Source: an uncultured Lachnospiraceae bacterium (lineage in GTDB: Bacteria > Bacillota > Clostridia > Lachnospirales > Lachnospiraceae). Taken from it: a stretch of DNA of 58,824 nt. The translations under genes were made by a program, and so were the position numbers. The first letter of the stretch is position 1; each line of letters begins with the position of its first letter. Under the pieces are notes generated by a model. It saw only the letters and a list, made by a program, of their open reading frames with translations, was not told where the DNA came from and searched no databases. The stretch lies in NCBI GenBank assembly GCA_951801955.1, contig CATOOV010000016.1, forward strand, positions 1 through 58,824, written 5' to 3'. Shown piece after piece: positions 42,869 through 51,153 of this stretch.

Positions 42869-44034
42869 GAAATCCGTTGTCAGAACGCATTGTAGATATA
42901 CCATTTTCAGGAATTCGGAAATTTTTCGATATTGCGGCAGAGATGAAGGATGTGATCTCACTGGGAGTGGGGGAACCAGATTTTGATACTCCTTGGCATA
43001 TTCGGGACGAAGGAATTTATTCTTTGGAAAAGGGCAGGACAGCTTACACTTCCAATGCGGGGCTGAAGGAATTAAAAATCGAAATTGCAAAATATTTGGA
43101 ACGCAGATTTCATGTATCGTATGATTATGATATGGAAATGATGATAACTGTGGGAGGAAGCGAGGCAATCGACATGGCAATGCGCGCAATGCTGGATCCA
43201 GGGGACGAGGTACTGATTCCCCAACCCAGCTACGTATCTTATGTTCCATGCGCTGTATTGGCAAATGGGACGCCTGTGGTTATCAACTTAAAAGAAGAAA
43301 ATGAATTTCGCCTGACTGCAGAAGAGTTGGAAGCGGCAATTACGCCAAAAACAAAGATTTTGGTATTGCCATTTCCCAATAACCCTACAGGAGCAATCAT
43401 GGAGCGCAAAGATCTGGAAGCCTTAGCAAAGGTTATTATAGAACATGACCTGTATGTGGTCAGTGACGAAATTTATGCGGAACTTACGTATCTAGATGAA
43501 CATGTGACAATTGCTTCCCTCCCTGGGATGCGCGAAAGAACGGTGTTGATCAATGGTTTTTCCAAAGCGTATTCCATGACAGGCTGGCGCTTGGGTTATG
43601 CCTGCGCGCCTAAGATAATTTTGGAGCAGATGCTGAAAATACACCAGTATGCCATTATGTGTGCTCCCTCCACCAGCCAGTATGCGGCTGTGGAAGCAGT
43701 GCGCAATGGAGATGCAGATGTGGCAGGAATGAGGGAAGAATACAATGGAAGGCGGCGTTATCTGATGCACCGATACCAGGAAATGGGTCTTTCCTGTTTT
43801 GAACCCTATGGTGCTTTTTATACCTTTCCTTGTATCAAAGCTTATGGCATGAGTTCGGATGAGTTTGCTACCAGGATGCTTCAGGAAGAGAAAGTGGTAG
43901 TGGTTCCTGGAACTGCTTTTGGAGCATGCGGCGAAGGATTTCTTCGGATTTCTTATGCCTATTCTCTGGAGCAATTAAAGGAGGCATTAGACCGGATGGA
44001 GAGTTTTCTTACAAAAATCAGACAGGATTTGTAA
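42865..44034 (+). CDS. Class I/II PLP-dependent aminotransferase
   Basis: 389 residues. Fold type I features: SLGVGEPDFDTPWHI, TSNAGLKELK, TVGGSEAIDMAMRAM, PFPNNPTGAIM, VVSDEIYAELTY and the PLP lysine in INGFSKAYSMTGWRLGY. Resembles PatA/AspC-type enzymes that act on aspartate, aromatic or branched amino acids; specificity cannot be set. It overlaps the Lrp gene by four bases, the usual Lrp-PatA arrangement in Clostridia. Confidence 0.92.
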   Translation: MRNPLSERIVDIPFSGIRKFFDIAAEMKDVISLGVGEPDFDTPWHIRDEGIYSLEKGRTAYTSNAGLKELKIEIAKYLERRFHVSYDYDMEMMITVGGSEAIDMAMRAMLDPGDEVLIPQPSYVSYVPCAVLANGTPVVINLKEENEFRLTAEELEAAITPKTKILVLPFPNNPTGAIMERKDLEALAKVIIEHDLYVVSDEIYAELTYLDEHVTIASLPGMRERTVLINGFSKAYSMTGWRLGYACAPKIILEQMLKIHQYAIMCAPSTSQYAAVEAVRNGDADVAGMREEYNGRRRYLMHRYQEMGLSCFEPYGAFYTFPCIKAYGMSSDEFATRMLQEEKVVVVPGTAFGACGEGFLRISYAYSLEQLKEALDRMESFLTKIRQDL

Positions 44035-44049
44035 GTTTCAGTTACATAA

Positions 44050-44121
44050 TTCAAAATGACATTGGCATTTTGAAGGCAGCAGGCGTGCTGGTTTTGGGTA
44101 TTTACAAATCTGTGCGCCTGC
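44050..44121 (+). other. Two hairpins between aminotransferase gene and trmL
   Basis: TTCAAAATG/CATTTTGAA (44050-44058 and 44066-44074) and the wider pair GCAGGCG/CGCCTGC (44079-44085 and 44115-44121). The first sits 16 bases after the stop but has no T-run. I see no clear promoter. Confidence 0.4.
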
Positions 44122-44163
44122 CATTTCATATAGGGTATTTTGTACAGAATGAAAGGGGCAAAA

Positions 44164-44676
44164 ATGGCAGAATTAAATATTGTGCTTTTTGAACCGGAAA
44201 TCCCAGCGAATACAGGGAATATTGGGCGTACCTGCGTTGCGACAGGGGCAAGGCTCCATTTAATTGAGCCATTAGGATTTCAGTTAAATGAAAAAGCAAT
44301 CCGGCGCGCAGGGCTGGATTACTGGCAGGACTTGGATGTGGTCCGATACGTGAATTGGGAGAATTTTTTAGAAAAAAATCCGGGGGCAACAATTTATATG
44401 GCAACTACCAAAGGACGTAAACTTTATTCGGAAGTTTCTTATGAGCCAGACTGTTATCTTATGTTTGGGAAGGAGAGCGCTGGAATCCCAGAAGAAATTT
44501 TAAAGGCGAATCCAGAGTCCTGTGTACGGATTCCGATGATTGGAGAAACGCGTTCCCTAAACCTTTCAAACTCCGTGGCGATTGTGCTGTATGAGGCACT
44601 TCGTCAAAATCATTTCTCCCATATGAAGTTAAAGGGGGAACTGCACCATCTGAGCTGGGATGAGGTAGAGCCATGA
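44164..44676 (+). CDS. trmL: tRNA (cytidine/uridine-34-2'-O)-methyltransferase
   Basis: 170 residues, SPOUT family. Methylates the ribose of wobble base 34 in leucine tRNAs. Signature: IVLFEPEIPANTGNIGRTCVATGARLHLIEPLGF at the N-terminus, ATTKGRKLYSE, LMFGKESAGIPEE, and the knot IPMIGETRSLNLSNSVAIVLYEALRQ. AAAGGGG lies six bases before the ATG at 44164. Its stop overlaps the start of ecfA1 (ATGA). Confidence 0.93.
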   Translation: MAELNIVLFEPEIPANTGNIGRTCVATGARLHLIEPLGFQLNEKAIRRAGLDYWQDLDVVRYVNWENFLEKNPGATIYMATTKGRKLYSEVSYEPDCYLMFGKESAGIPEEILKANPESCVRIPMIGETRSLNLSNSVAIVLYEALRQNHFSHMKLKGELHHLSWDEVEP

Positions 44677-45524
44677 ATTTTATTGAAGCAAGAAAACTGA
44701 TACATGAATATATCCGACGGGATGAAGAGGAGAATGTGGAAAGTATCCTGACTGCTTTGGACGGGGTGGATCTGGATGTGAAACAGGGAGAATTTGTGGC
44801 AGTCTTGGGGCACAACGGTTCAGGAAAATCCACGCTGGCAAAACATTTAAACCTTCTTCTCCACCCAAGCGGAGGCACCCTGTGGGTGGATGGCAAAAAT
44901 ACTCAGGAGGCAGACAGTCTCTGGGATATCCGCCAAAATGTGGGCATGGTGTTCCAGAATCCAGATAATCAGATTATTGCCAGCGTGGTGGAAGAGGATG
45001 TAGCCTTCGGACCGGAAAATATTGGAATCCCTACTTCTGAGATCTGGGGACGGGTAGAAAGAAGCCTGAAGTCTGTTGGAATGATACAGTACCGGCAGCA
45101 TTCACCCAATAAATTGAGCGGCGGGCAAAAGCAGCGGGTTGCAATTGCAGGAGTTATGGCGATGGAGCCAAAGTGTATTGTATTGGATGAACCCACGGCA
45201 ATGTTGGATCCCAACGGACGTAAAGAAGTGCTGGATGCGGTGGTACGGCTGAACCAGGAAAAGGGTGTAACGGTTATTCTCATCACACACTATATGGAGG
45301 AAGTCATTCGGGCAGACAAGGTATATGTGATGGATCATGGCAAAGTGGTGATGCAGGGGGTTCCCCGCGCAATTTTTTCCCAAGTCGACGCCCTCAAGTC
45401 TTATCGCCTGGATGTGCCACAAATTACACTTTTGGCACATGAACTGCATGAGGCTGGGCTGCCCATTCCAGATGGGATTTTAACAAGACAAGAACTGGTG
45501 GAGGCATTATGTCAATTATATTAG
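44673..45524 (+). CDS. ecfA1: Energy-coupling factor transporter ATPase EcfA1
   Basis: 283 residues. ABC ATPase of the ECF vitamin and metal uptake module. Walker A LGHNGSGKSTL, Q-loop VFQNPDNQI, signature LSGGQKQRVAIAG, Walker B CIVLDEPTAMLDP, switch histidine in THYMEE. The VFQNPDNQI form is typical of EcfA1. It is coupled to trmL upstream and overlaps ecfA2 by 16 bases. Works with EcfA2 and EcfT; the substrate-binding S components are encoded elsewhere. Confidence 0.95.
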   Translation: MNFIEARKLIHEYIRRDEEENVESILTALDGVDLDVKQGEFVAVLGHNGSGKSTLAKHLNLLLHPSGGTLWVDGKNTQEADSLWDIRQNVGMVFQNPDNQIIASVVEEDVAFGPENIGIPTSEIWGRVERSLKSVGMIQYRQHSPNKLSGGQKQRVAIAGVMAMEPKCIVLDEPTAMLDPNGRKEVLDAVVRLNQEKGVTVILITHYMEEVIRADKVYVMDHGKVVMQGVPRAIFSQVDALKSYRLDVPQITLLAHELHEAGLPIPDGILTRQELVEALCQLY

Positions 45525-46360
45525 ATAAGGTCAGTTATGTATACAGTGAGAAAACGGCGTATGAAATTCAAGCATTGAAAAATATCAGCCTTAAAATCCA
45601 AGATGGAGAATTTATTGGGATTATCGGACATACCGGCTCTGGGAAATCCACATTGATCCAGCATTTGAACGGATTGATGAGGGCAAGTTCCGGCGGCATC
45701 TATTACAATGGACAAGATATTTATGACGAGGATTACAACCGGAAAGAACTGAGAGGGAAAGTAGGGCTGGTATTCCAGTATCCAGAGCATCAGTTATTTG
45801 AAACTACAATTTTTGCAGACGTATGCTTTGGTCCCAAAAACCAAGGATTTTCAAGAAAGGAATCTGAATTGAAGGCTTTTAGTGCATTGCGCAGTGTGGG
45901 ACTTCCAGAAGACTATTGGTACCGTTCTCCCTTTGAACTGAGCGGCGGGCAAAAGCGGCGGGTTGCTATCGCAGGTGTTCTCGCCATGGATCCTGAGGTG
46001 CTCGTGTTGGATGAACCTACGGCTGGACTGGACCCCAAAGGAAGGAACGAAATTTTAGACCAGGTGGCAAGATTGCAAAGGGAACGGAACATAACAATTA
46101 TTTTGGTATCCCATAGTATGGAGGATGTGGCAAATTATGTAGATCGCCTTATTGTGATGAATCAAGGCAGTATTCTATTTGATGGAACCCCAAAAGAGGT
46201 ATTTGCCCATTATCAAGAACTGGAGGCGGTGGGGCTTGCCGCTCCCCAGGTCACATATTTGATGCATGACCTTTCACAATATGGAATACCAGTTTGCGGC
46301 ATGGCAACCACCATGGAGGAGGCAAAGCAGCTTATTTTGCAGGCGTTTGCAAAGAAATAA
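45509..46360 (+). CDS. ecfA2: Energy-coupling factor transporter ATPase EcfA2
   Basis: 283 residues. Walker A IGHTGSGKSTLI, Q-loop VFQYPEHQLFE (diagnostic of EcfA2), signature LSGGQKRRVAIAG, Walker B VLVLDEPTAGLDP, and SHSMEDV. GGTGGAGG before its start lies inside ecfA1. Second ATPase of the ECF complex. Confidence 0.95.
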   Translation: MSIILDKVSYVYSEKTAYEIQALKNISLKIQDGEFIGIIGHTGSGKSTLIQHLNGLMRASSGGIYYNGQDIYDEDYNRKELRGKVGLVFQYPEHQLFETTIFADVCFGPKNQGFSRKESELKAFSALRSVGLPEDYWYRSPFELSGGQKRRVAIAGVLAMDPEVLVLDEPTAGLDPKGRNEILDQVARLQRERNITIILVSHSMEDVANYVDRLIVMNQGSILFDGTPKEVFAHYQELEAVGLAAPQVTYLMHDLSQYGIPVCGMATTMEEAKQLILQAFAKK

Positions 46361-46447
46361 TTACAGTAAACAGAGGATTGAATCCAGATGAAAGGAAAGA
46401 TTATTTCGCGTGATTGATAAAGGATACGTGAAAAGGCAGGAAACAGT

Positions 46448-47248
46448 ATGTTAAGAGATATTACAATTGGACAATATTATCCGGCAGATTCTGTGATTCA
46501 TAAGCTGGATCCCAGGACGAAGCTGACGGCAACCCTCATTTATGTAGTGTCCCTGTTTGTGTTCCGGGGTATGGCAGGGTTTGTGGCGGTAACCTTGGGA
46601 CTCCTAATTATTATTAGGGTGTCTAAAGTGCCTTTTTTTTATATGATAAAAGGATTAAAAGCAATTATGATAATTGTGGTTATCACAGTCATTTTTAACT
46701 TATTTTTGACGCCAGGAGAGGCGATCGTGACATTTTGGAAACTGAAAATCACTTGGGAAGGATTGAAAAATGCAGGCTTTCTAACAGTTCGCCTGATTTA
46801 TTTGATTCTTGGAAGTTCTGTATTGACCTTGACGACTACGCCAAACCAATTGACGGACGGTTTGGAAAAGGCATTGAAGCCTTTGAACAAACTGCATGTT
46901 CCAGTGCATGAAATTTCTATGATGATGTCCATTGCCCTTCGGTTTATTCCCATATTGGTAGAGGAAACAGATAAGATAATGAAAGCGCAGCTTGCCAGGG
47001 GAGCAGATTTTGAGAGTGGCAACCTGGTAAAAAAGGCGAAATCTATGGTTCCGCTGTTAGTACCCTTGTTTATCTCTGCTTTTCGGCGTGCCAATGATCT
47101 TGCGATGGCGATGGAAGCGCGTTGTTACCATGGCGGCGAGGGCAGAACGAAAATGAAACCTTTAAAGTATAAAAAGAGAGACGGGGTCACATATGTGGTG
47201 ATTGCTGCATATTTTGCCGTCGTAGTCTCTTTGCGGCTAGTATTGTAA
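46448..47248 (+). CDS. ecfT: Energy-coupling factor transmembrane protein EcfT
   Basis: 266 residues with about five helices. The two coupling helices carry the Ala-Arg-Gly type motifs: AQLARGADFESG and MEARCYHGGEGRT, the latter being a common ARCY variant. Starts YYPADSVIHKLDPRTKLTATL, typical of EcfT. Links EcfA1/A2 to S components in the membrane. An 87-base gap separates it from ecfA2. Confidence 0.95.
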   Translation: MLRDITIGQYYPADSVIHKLDPRTKLTATLIYVVSLFVFRGMAGFVAVTLGLLIIIRVSKVPFFYMIKGLKAIMIIVVITVIFNLFLTPGEAIVTFWKLKITWEGLKNAGFLTVRLIYLILGSSVLTLTTTPNQLTDGLEKALKPLNKLHVPVHEISMMMSIALRFIPILVEETDKIMKAQLARGADFESGNLVKKAKSMVPLLVPLFISAFRRANDLAMAMEARCYHGGEGRTKMKPLKYKKRDGVTYVVIAAYFAVVVSLRLVL

Positions 47249-47297
47249 GATGTTTTCGCAACAGTAAGTTATCAATATTTGAAGAATGGAGGAAAAT

Positions 47298-48047
47298 GTG
47301 AAACGGATCAAGCTTGTAGTGGCATACGATGGAACGAATTACTGCGGCTGGCAGGTACAGCCTTCTGGAATTACCATTGAGGAGGTATTAAACCATGCCT
47401 TGTCGGAGTTATTAGGGGAAAAGATCCAAGTGGTCGGGGCTAGCCGTACAGATTCTGGGGTACATTCTCTTGGAAATGTAGCAGTGTTTGACACCAATAC
47501 CCGTATTCCGCCAGAGAAACTTTGTTATGCATTAAACCAGCGTCTTCCAGAGGATATTGTGGTGCAAAGTTCCTGTGAAGTCTCTGGACATTTCCATCCC
47601 AGGCGCTGTTACAGTGAAAAGACTTATGAATATCGGATTTTAAATCGTAAACTTCCGATACCTACCCTGCGCAAGTATACCTATTTTTATTATCGCAAAC
47701 TGGATGTCAAACGAATGCAGCAGGCGGCTGCCTGCTTGGTGGGGAAACATGATTTTAAAAGTTTTTGTTCTGCAAAAAGCATGGTGGAGGATACTGTGCG
47801 TGAAATTTTATCCTGTACTGTGGAACGGACGAAAGAGGATTTCATCATTATTCGGGTGAAAGGGGCTGGATTTTTATACCATATGGTGCGTATTATTGCG
47901 GGGACATTGATTTTAGTGGGAATTGGCGATCTGGCTCCAGAGGAGATTGTCCGCATTCTAAAACAGAAAGATCGCTGTAAAGCAGGTCCTACTGCACCAG
48001 CACAGGGATTGACAATGATCGGAATTGAATATGGGAGTGAATTGTAA
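47298..48047 (+). CDS. truA: tRNA pseudouridine(38-40) synthase
   Basis: 249 residues. Catalytic loop GASRTDSGVHSLGNVAVF with the conserved D, plus GWQVQPSG at the start and VKGAGFLYHMVRIIAG near the end. The GTG at 47298 is preferred because GGAGG ends five bases before it; the in-frame ATG at 47286 overlaps that site. In Firmicutes the ecfA1-ecfA2-ecfT-truA order usually lies after rplQ and before rplM-rpsI; here both ribosomal neighbours are missing. Confidence 0.95.
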   Translation: MKRIKLVVAYDGTNYCGWQVQPSGITIEEVLNHALSELLGEKIQVVGASRTDSGVHSLGNVAVFDTNTRIPPEKLCYALNQRLPEDIVVQSSCEVSGHFHPRRCYSEKTYEYRILNRKLPIPTLRKYTYFYYRKLDVKRMQQAAACLVGKHDFKSFCSAKSMVEDTVREILSCTVERTKEDFIIIRVKGAGFLYHMVRIIAGTLILVGIGDLAPEEIVRILKQKDRCKAGPTAPAQGLTMIGIEYGSEL

Positions 48048-48128
48048 CATATGAAGAATAGTTTCATTCAAAAAATATAAAAAATAGTTGCTATTTGTAT
48101 AGGAAGTGTTTATAATTTCAATATAATT

Positions 48129-48306
48129 TTTTCTCTTATAGGAAATTTTACGAAATTTCCTATAAGAGAAAAGCCCTCTGGGCAGGTTGCGCGTTTGTGC
48201 GAATAGAAGATGTCACTGTGTGACCGCACGCGGCGCGGCAAAGTGTGCAAACACATTCCCCCAAGAATGGGGGTAAGGGGGCTTTCGTGGGCTTGCCCAC
48301 TTTGTT
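48129..48306. repeat. Family E element, copy 2
   Basis: A 20-bp perfect stem TTTTCTCTTATAGGAAATTT/AAATTTCCTATAAGAGAAAA (48129-48172) with a four-base loop, followed by a GC-rich tail (GCGCGTTTGTGCG, TGTGACCGCACGCGGCGCGGC) that matches the tail of copy 1. It ends CACTTTGTTCTATATTA against CACTTTTGTTCTTATAA in copy 1. Confidence 0.7.
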
Positions 48307-48311
48307 CTATA

Positions 48312-48633
48312 TTAGGATTCGGGTGTCAAAAGGTAGTTCCATAAAACCTTCTTGGCAAATTGCACAAAGAAATGCAAACGTTGTTTCGAGTGTACCAGAC
48401 AGAAGAATTTCTAAGTGTTCCGATAAACAAGAATGGCAAATTTACGCAACCGGCTGATATTCGCCATCCATGTCTCAGATCAGCCTTTTCCAAACATCGT
48501 GTTTGGAAATTGCTGTTTCAAAAACAGAACACAAAGAAATTCTAACTGTCACGACAAGTCACAACGTTTTGCATCCATTTGTGCAATTTGCCAACATCCT
48601 TTTCGAAAACTACCTTTTGATACCCAAATCATA
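48312..48633. repeat. Family A element, copy 4 (long form, about 320 bp)
   Basis: Left arm GGATTCGGGTGTCAAAAGGTAGTT pairs with right arm AACTACCTTTTGATACCCAAATC. Inside, TTGGCAAATTGCACAAA and TTTGTGCAATTTGCCAA pair exactly, and AGAATTTCT with AGAAATTCT further in. The whole element is one long imperfect palindrome, three times the length of the other copies, with no coding capacity. It begins right after family E copy 2 and is followed directly by family C copy 3. Confidence 0.8.
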
Positions 48634-48660
48634 TTAGGAAAGTTCTTTAAACTTTCCTAA
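48634..48660. repeat. Family C short palindrome, copy 3
   Basis: Perfect 11-bp stem TTAGGAAAGTT/AACTTTCCTAA with a five-base loop, abutting the right end of the family A element. Confidence 0.7.
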
Positions 48661-48747
48661 AATAGAACACCAAAATGCTATAGAACAGGATTTTTCGACA
48701 TCATACACAAAAGATGATGCAATAAAAATGCAAAGGGGGCTTTATGT

Positions 48748-50433
48748 ATGTTTCACAAAATTGACCAGATGAAAATTAGGGAAAAGCTAAGGTATGGCTA
48801 TGGTATGGTGATCGGTTTAATGGTGGTGATTGCTGTATTTGCAATGATTGGACTGTTATTTGTGCAGAGTAAGATGAATGATTATATCAAAGGCGCGCAG
48901 GCGGCAGATACAGCGGTCAAGAACTGTCAGATCCATACCAATATCGCGGCAAGGAATATTCGGGAGATGGCGTTGAACGCAAATGACAGTACATATATAC
49001 AGTATCGGGAGAATGTGGAGGAAAGTGTCAGTGCAATTGGAACGGCACTTGAAGACCTGCGAGAATCAGATATTCTCAGTGATGATCTGGCGCAACGGTA
49101 TGAAAGTGCCATTAATGGCTGGATAGAAATTGGATATGCTATTATGGATACGTTGGAAGACGGGGATAAGGGCGGCGGCGGCAGGATGATCATAAATGAA
49201 TGTGCCCCTGCATTGGAGGAGGCTGTCCAAATTTCAAAAGAAATTGATGAGGCAACAGATATTGTGAAGCAATACTCGGTTAATCTTAGCAGAAACGCGG
49301 TGATATTCGTGATAGCTGTTATGATGGTGGTATTGGTGCTTGCTATAATACTGTCAGTTAAGATTGGAAACAAGATTGTGGGAAGTATTATTGTACCACT
49401 GAAAGAGATTGAGAATGCGGCAGTGGAACTCTCCCATGGAAACCTGCACACAGAAGTAACATATCAAAATGAAGATGAAATTGGGATGCTGGCATATGCA
49501 CTGCGCAGTTCTATTCGCCGCCTGTCTTCTTATGTAGAGGATATTGACCAGTCCATGAAGGAATTTTCCCAGGGTAATTTTGATGTAAAGACTAATGTGG
49601 AGTATCGTGGAGACTTTTGTGGGATTGAGGGATCTTTTCATAATTTTGAAGTTAATATGGCAGATATGGTAAAAAATATCCAGACAGTTGCAGATCAGGT
49701 GACCAGGGCTTCCGAACAGATTTCTGCGAGTTCTATGGAGCTTGCCGAGGGCGCCACAGAACAGGCTGGGGTAACAGAAGAACTTACATCTGCCATTGAA
49801 AATGTTTCTGGACAAATTGAATTGAATGCAAAAGAAGCCAATGAGATCAGCAGAGAAGTACAGGAAGTCGGCGTGGAGATTGACCACAGTAATGGAAAAA
49901 TGCAGGAAATGGTAAGATCTATGAATCGGATCAGTGAATCTTCCAATGAGATCAGCAAGATTATTGCCACAATCAATGATATTGCGTCACAGACAAATCT
50001 TCTCGCATTGAATGCTTCCATCGAAGCGGCACGTGCGGGGGAAGCAGGAAAAGGATTTGCCGTGGTGGCAGATCAAGTATCCCTGTTGGCGGCACAGAGC
50101 GCCGAGGCGGCGAAAGAATCCACAGCGTTGATTGAAGAATCTGTTCGCGCGGTGCAAGGTGGAATGGTGATTGCAAATGAGACGGCAGACCAGCTTGAGA
50201 ATGTGGTGAAAGGCGCCAAATCCATTATTGAGAAAGTAAATATGATTGCAGAAGCATCCGAACAGCAGGCAGGTGCCGTGACCCAGATCAGTAGCGGCGT
50301 GGACCAGATCAATGGTGTAGTGCAGAATAACTCTGCTACCTCTCAGGAATGTGCGGCAGCCAGCGAGGAAATGACAGCACAGGCAGAGACTTTAAATGGA
50401 TTGATTCGGCAATTAAAAGTTGGGAAGTTTTAA
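48748..50433 (+). CDS. Methyl-accepting chemotaxis protein
   Basis: 561 residues. Transmembrane helix (about 20-42), four-helix-bundle-like extracellular sensor (about 43-185), second helix (about 186-208), HAMP (about 209-262), a second HAMP-like stretch, and the signalling domain with hairpin tip NDIASQTNLLALNASIEAARAGEAGKGFAVVADQV. The tip confirms a chemoreceptor or a related signalling protein. No C-terminal CheR pentapeptide is seen. AAAGGGGG precedes the ATG. No che or flagellar genes are near, and no sigma-28 promoter was found. Ligand unknown. Confidence 0.93.
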   Translation: MFHKIDQMKIREKLRYGYGMVIGLMVVIAVFAMIGLLFVQSKMNDYIKGAQAADTAVKNCQIHTNIAARNIREMALNANDSTYIQYRENVEESVSAIGTALEDLRESDILSDDLAQRYESAINGWIEIGYAIMDTLEDGDKGGGGRMIINECAPALEEAVQISKEIDEATDIVKQYSVNLSRNAVIFVIAVMMVVLVLAIILSVKIGNKIVGSIIVPLKEIENAAVELSHGNLHTEVTYQNEDEIGMLAYALRSSIRRLSSYVEDIDQSMKEFSQGNFDVKTNVEYRGDFCGIEGSFHNFEVNMADMVKNIQTVADQVTRASEQISASSMELAEGATEQAGVTEELTSAIENVSGQIELNAKEANEISREVQEVGVEIDHSNGKMQEMVRSMNRISESSNEISKIIATINDIASQTNLLALNASIEAARAGEAGKGFAVVADQVSLLAAQSAEAAKESTALIEESVRAVQGGMVIANETADQLENVVKGAKSIIEKVNMIAEASEQQAGAVTQISSGVDQINGVVQNNSATSQECAAASEEMTAQAETLNGLIRQLKVGKF

Positions 50434-50450
50434 TCTGGAAGTTTGCAGGG

Positions 50451-50515
50451 GCGCGGATTTGTTTTTGTCAGCAGGGCTCCCGTACCCCATAGCAAGAACG
50501 CCAATGGCGTTCTTG
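50451..50515 (+). repeat. Family D repeat, copy 3
   Basis: GCGCGGATTTGTTTTTGTCAGC at the left and the perfect palindrome CAAGAACGCC-AAT-GGCGTTCTTG at the right. Starts 18 bases after the chemoreceptor stop and abuts a family F hairpin. Confidence 0.85.
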
Positions 50516-50522
50516 GATGAAA

Positions 50523-50635
50523 GAACATGGGGCTGTCGCTTTAAGGAGATATGATACAAGATATAGAATTTTTCTGCAGAACAAACTATATCCTGTATCG
50601 TTCATTCTTAATGCGACAGCCTCATGTTCCTTTTT
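50523..50635 (+). terminator. Long hairpin (family F, copy 1), probable terminator of the chemoreceptor gene
   Basis: Arms GAACATG-GGGCTGTCGC and GCGACAGCC-TCATGTTC pair, with further pairing of GATACAAGATATAG to CTATATCCTGTATC; TTTTT follows at 50631-50635. The 3' arm word ATTCTTAATGCGACAGCC recurs, with one change, at 53921-53938. Confidence 0.75.
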
Positions 50636-50679
50636 AGGGGAATTGGAATGTGTTGTTATGTTTATTAGGAGGAATAAGA

Positions 50680-51126
50680 ATGATTATGATAGCTTGTGTG
50701 GATGAAAAAAATGGAATGTTATTCCATAGCCGGCGTCAGAGCCAAGATAAAGTTTTGAGGGAGGATGTGGCAAGGGAGTGTGGGGAAAGGAATTTGTATA
50801 TGAATGCCTATTCGTATGCTATGTTTGGACAAGACACTGGAATTTCGCTTAAGGTATCAGAAGATTTTTTAAACCAGGCCGGCGACGGAGATTATTGTTT
50901 TGTAGAAAACCAGCCATTTTCTTATCTTAGGAAAAAGATTGAGGGAGTGGTTTTATATCAATGGAACAGAAGATATCCGGCGGATACTTATTTTCCATTG
51001 GATTTTGCTGATGGGAGTTGGGAATTGGAAAGAGTGGAAGAATTAAAAGGTTATTCCCATGAGCGAATTACGAAAGAAGTATATAAAAGTTTGCCTGATG
51101 ATGGAAATATGGGAAAAGAGTCTTAA
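50680..51126 (+). CDS. Conserved hypothetical protein
   Basis: 148 residues, cytoplasmic. Starts MIMIACVDEKNGMLFHSRRQSQDK; the start looks a little like the dihydrofolate-reductase fold (hydrophobic strand, then xxNGM) but no cofactor or substrate residues are evident. The middle has two aromatic-rich strands (YCFVENQPFSYLRKKIEGVVLYQWNRRYPADTYFPLDF). AGGAGG lies seven bases before the ATG at 50680. The lipoprotein nuclease gene follows 27 bases later, perhaps in one operon. I do not recognise the function. Confidence 0.75.
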   Translation: MIMIACVDEKNGMLFHSRRQSQDKVLREDVARECGERNLYMNAYSYAMFGQDTGISLKVSEDFLNQAGDGDYCFVENQPFSYLRKKIEGVVLYQWNRRYPADTYFPLDFADGSWELERVEELKGYSHERITKEVYKSLPDDGNMGKES

Positions 51127-51153
51127 ATGATGAACTGTTAAGGAGGAAGAAAG

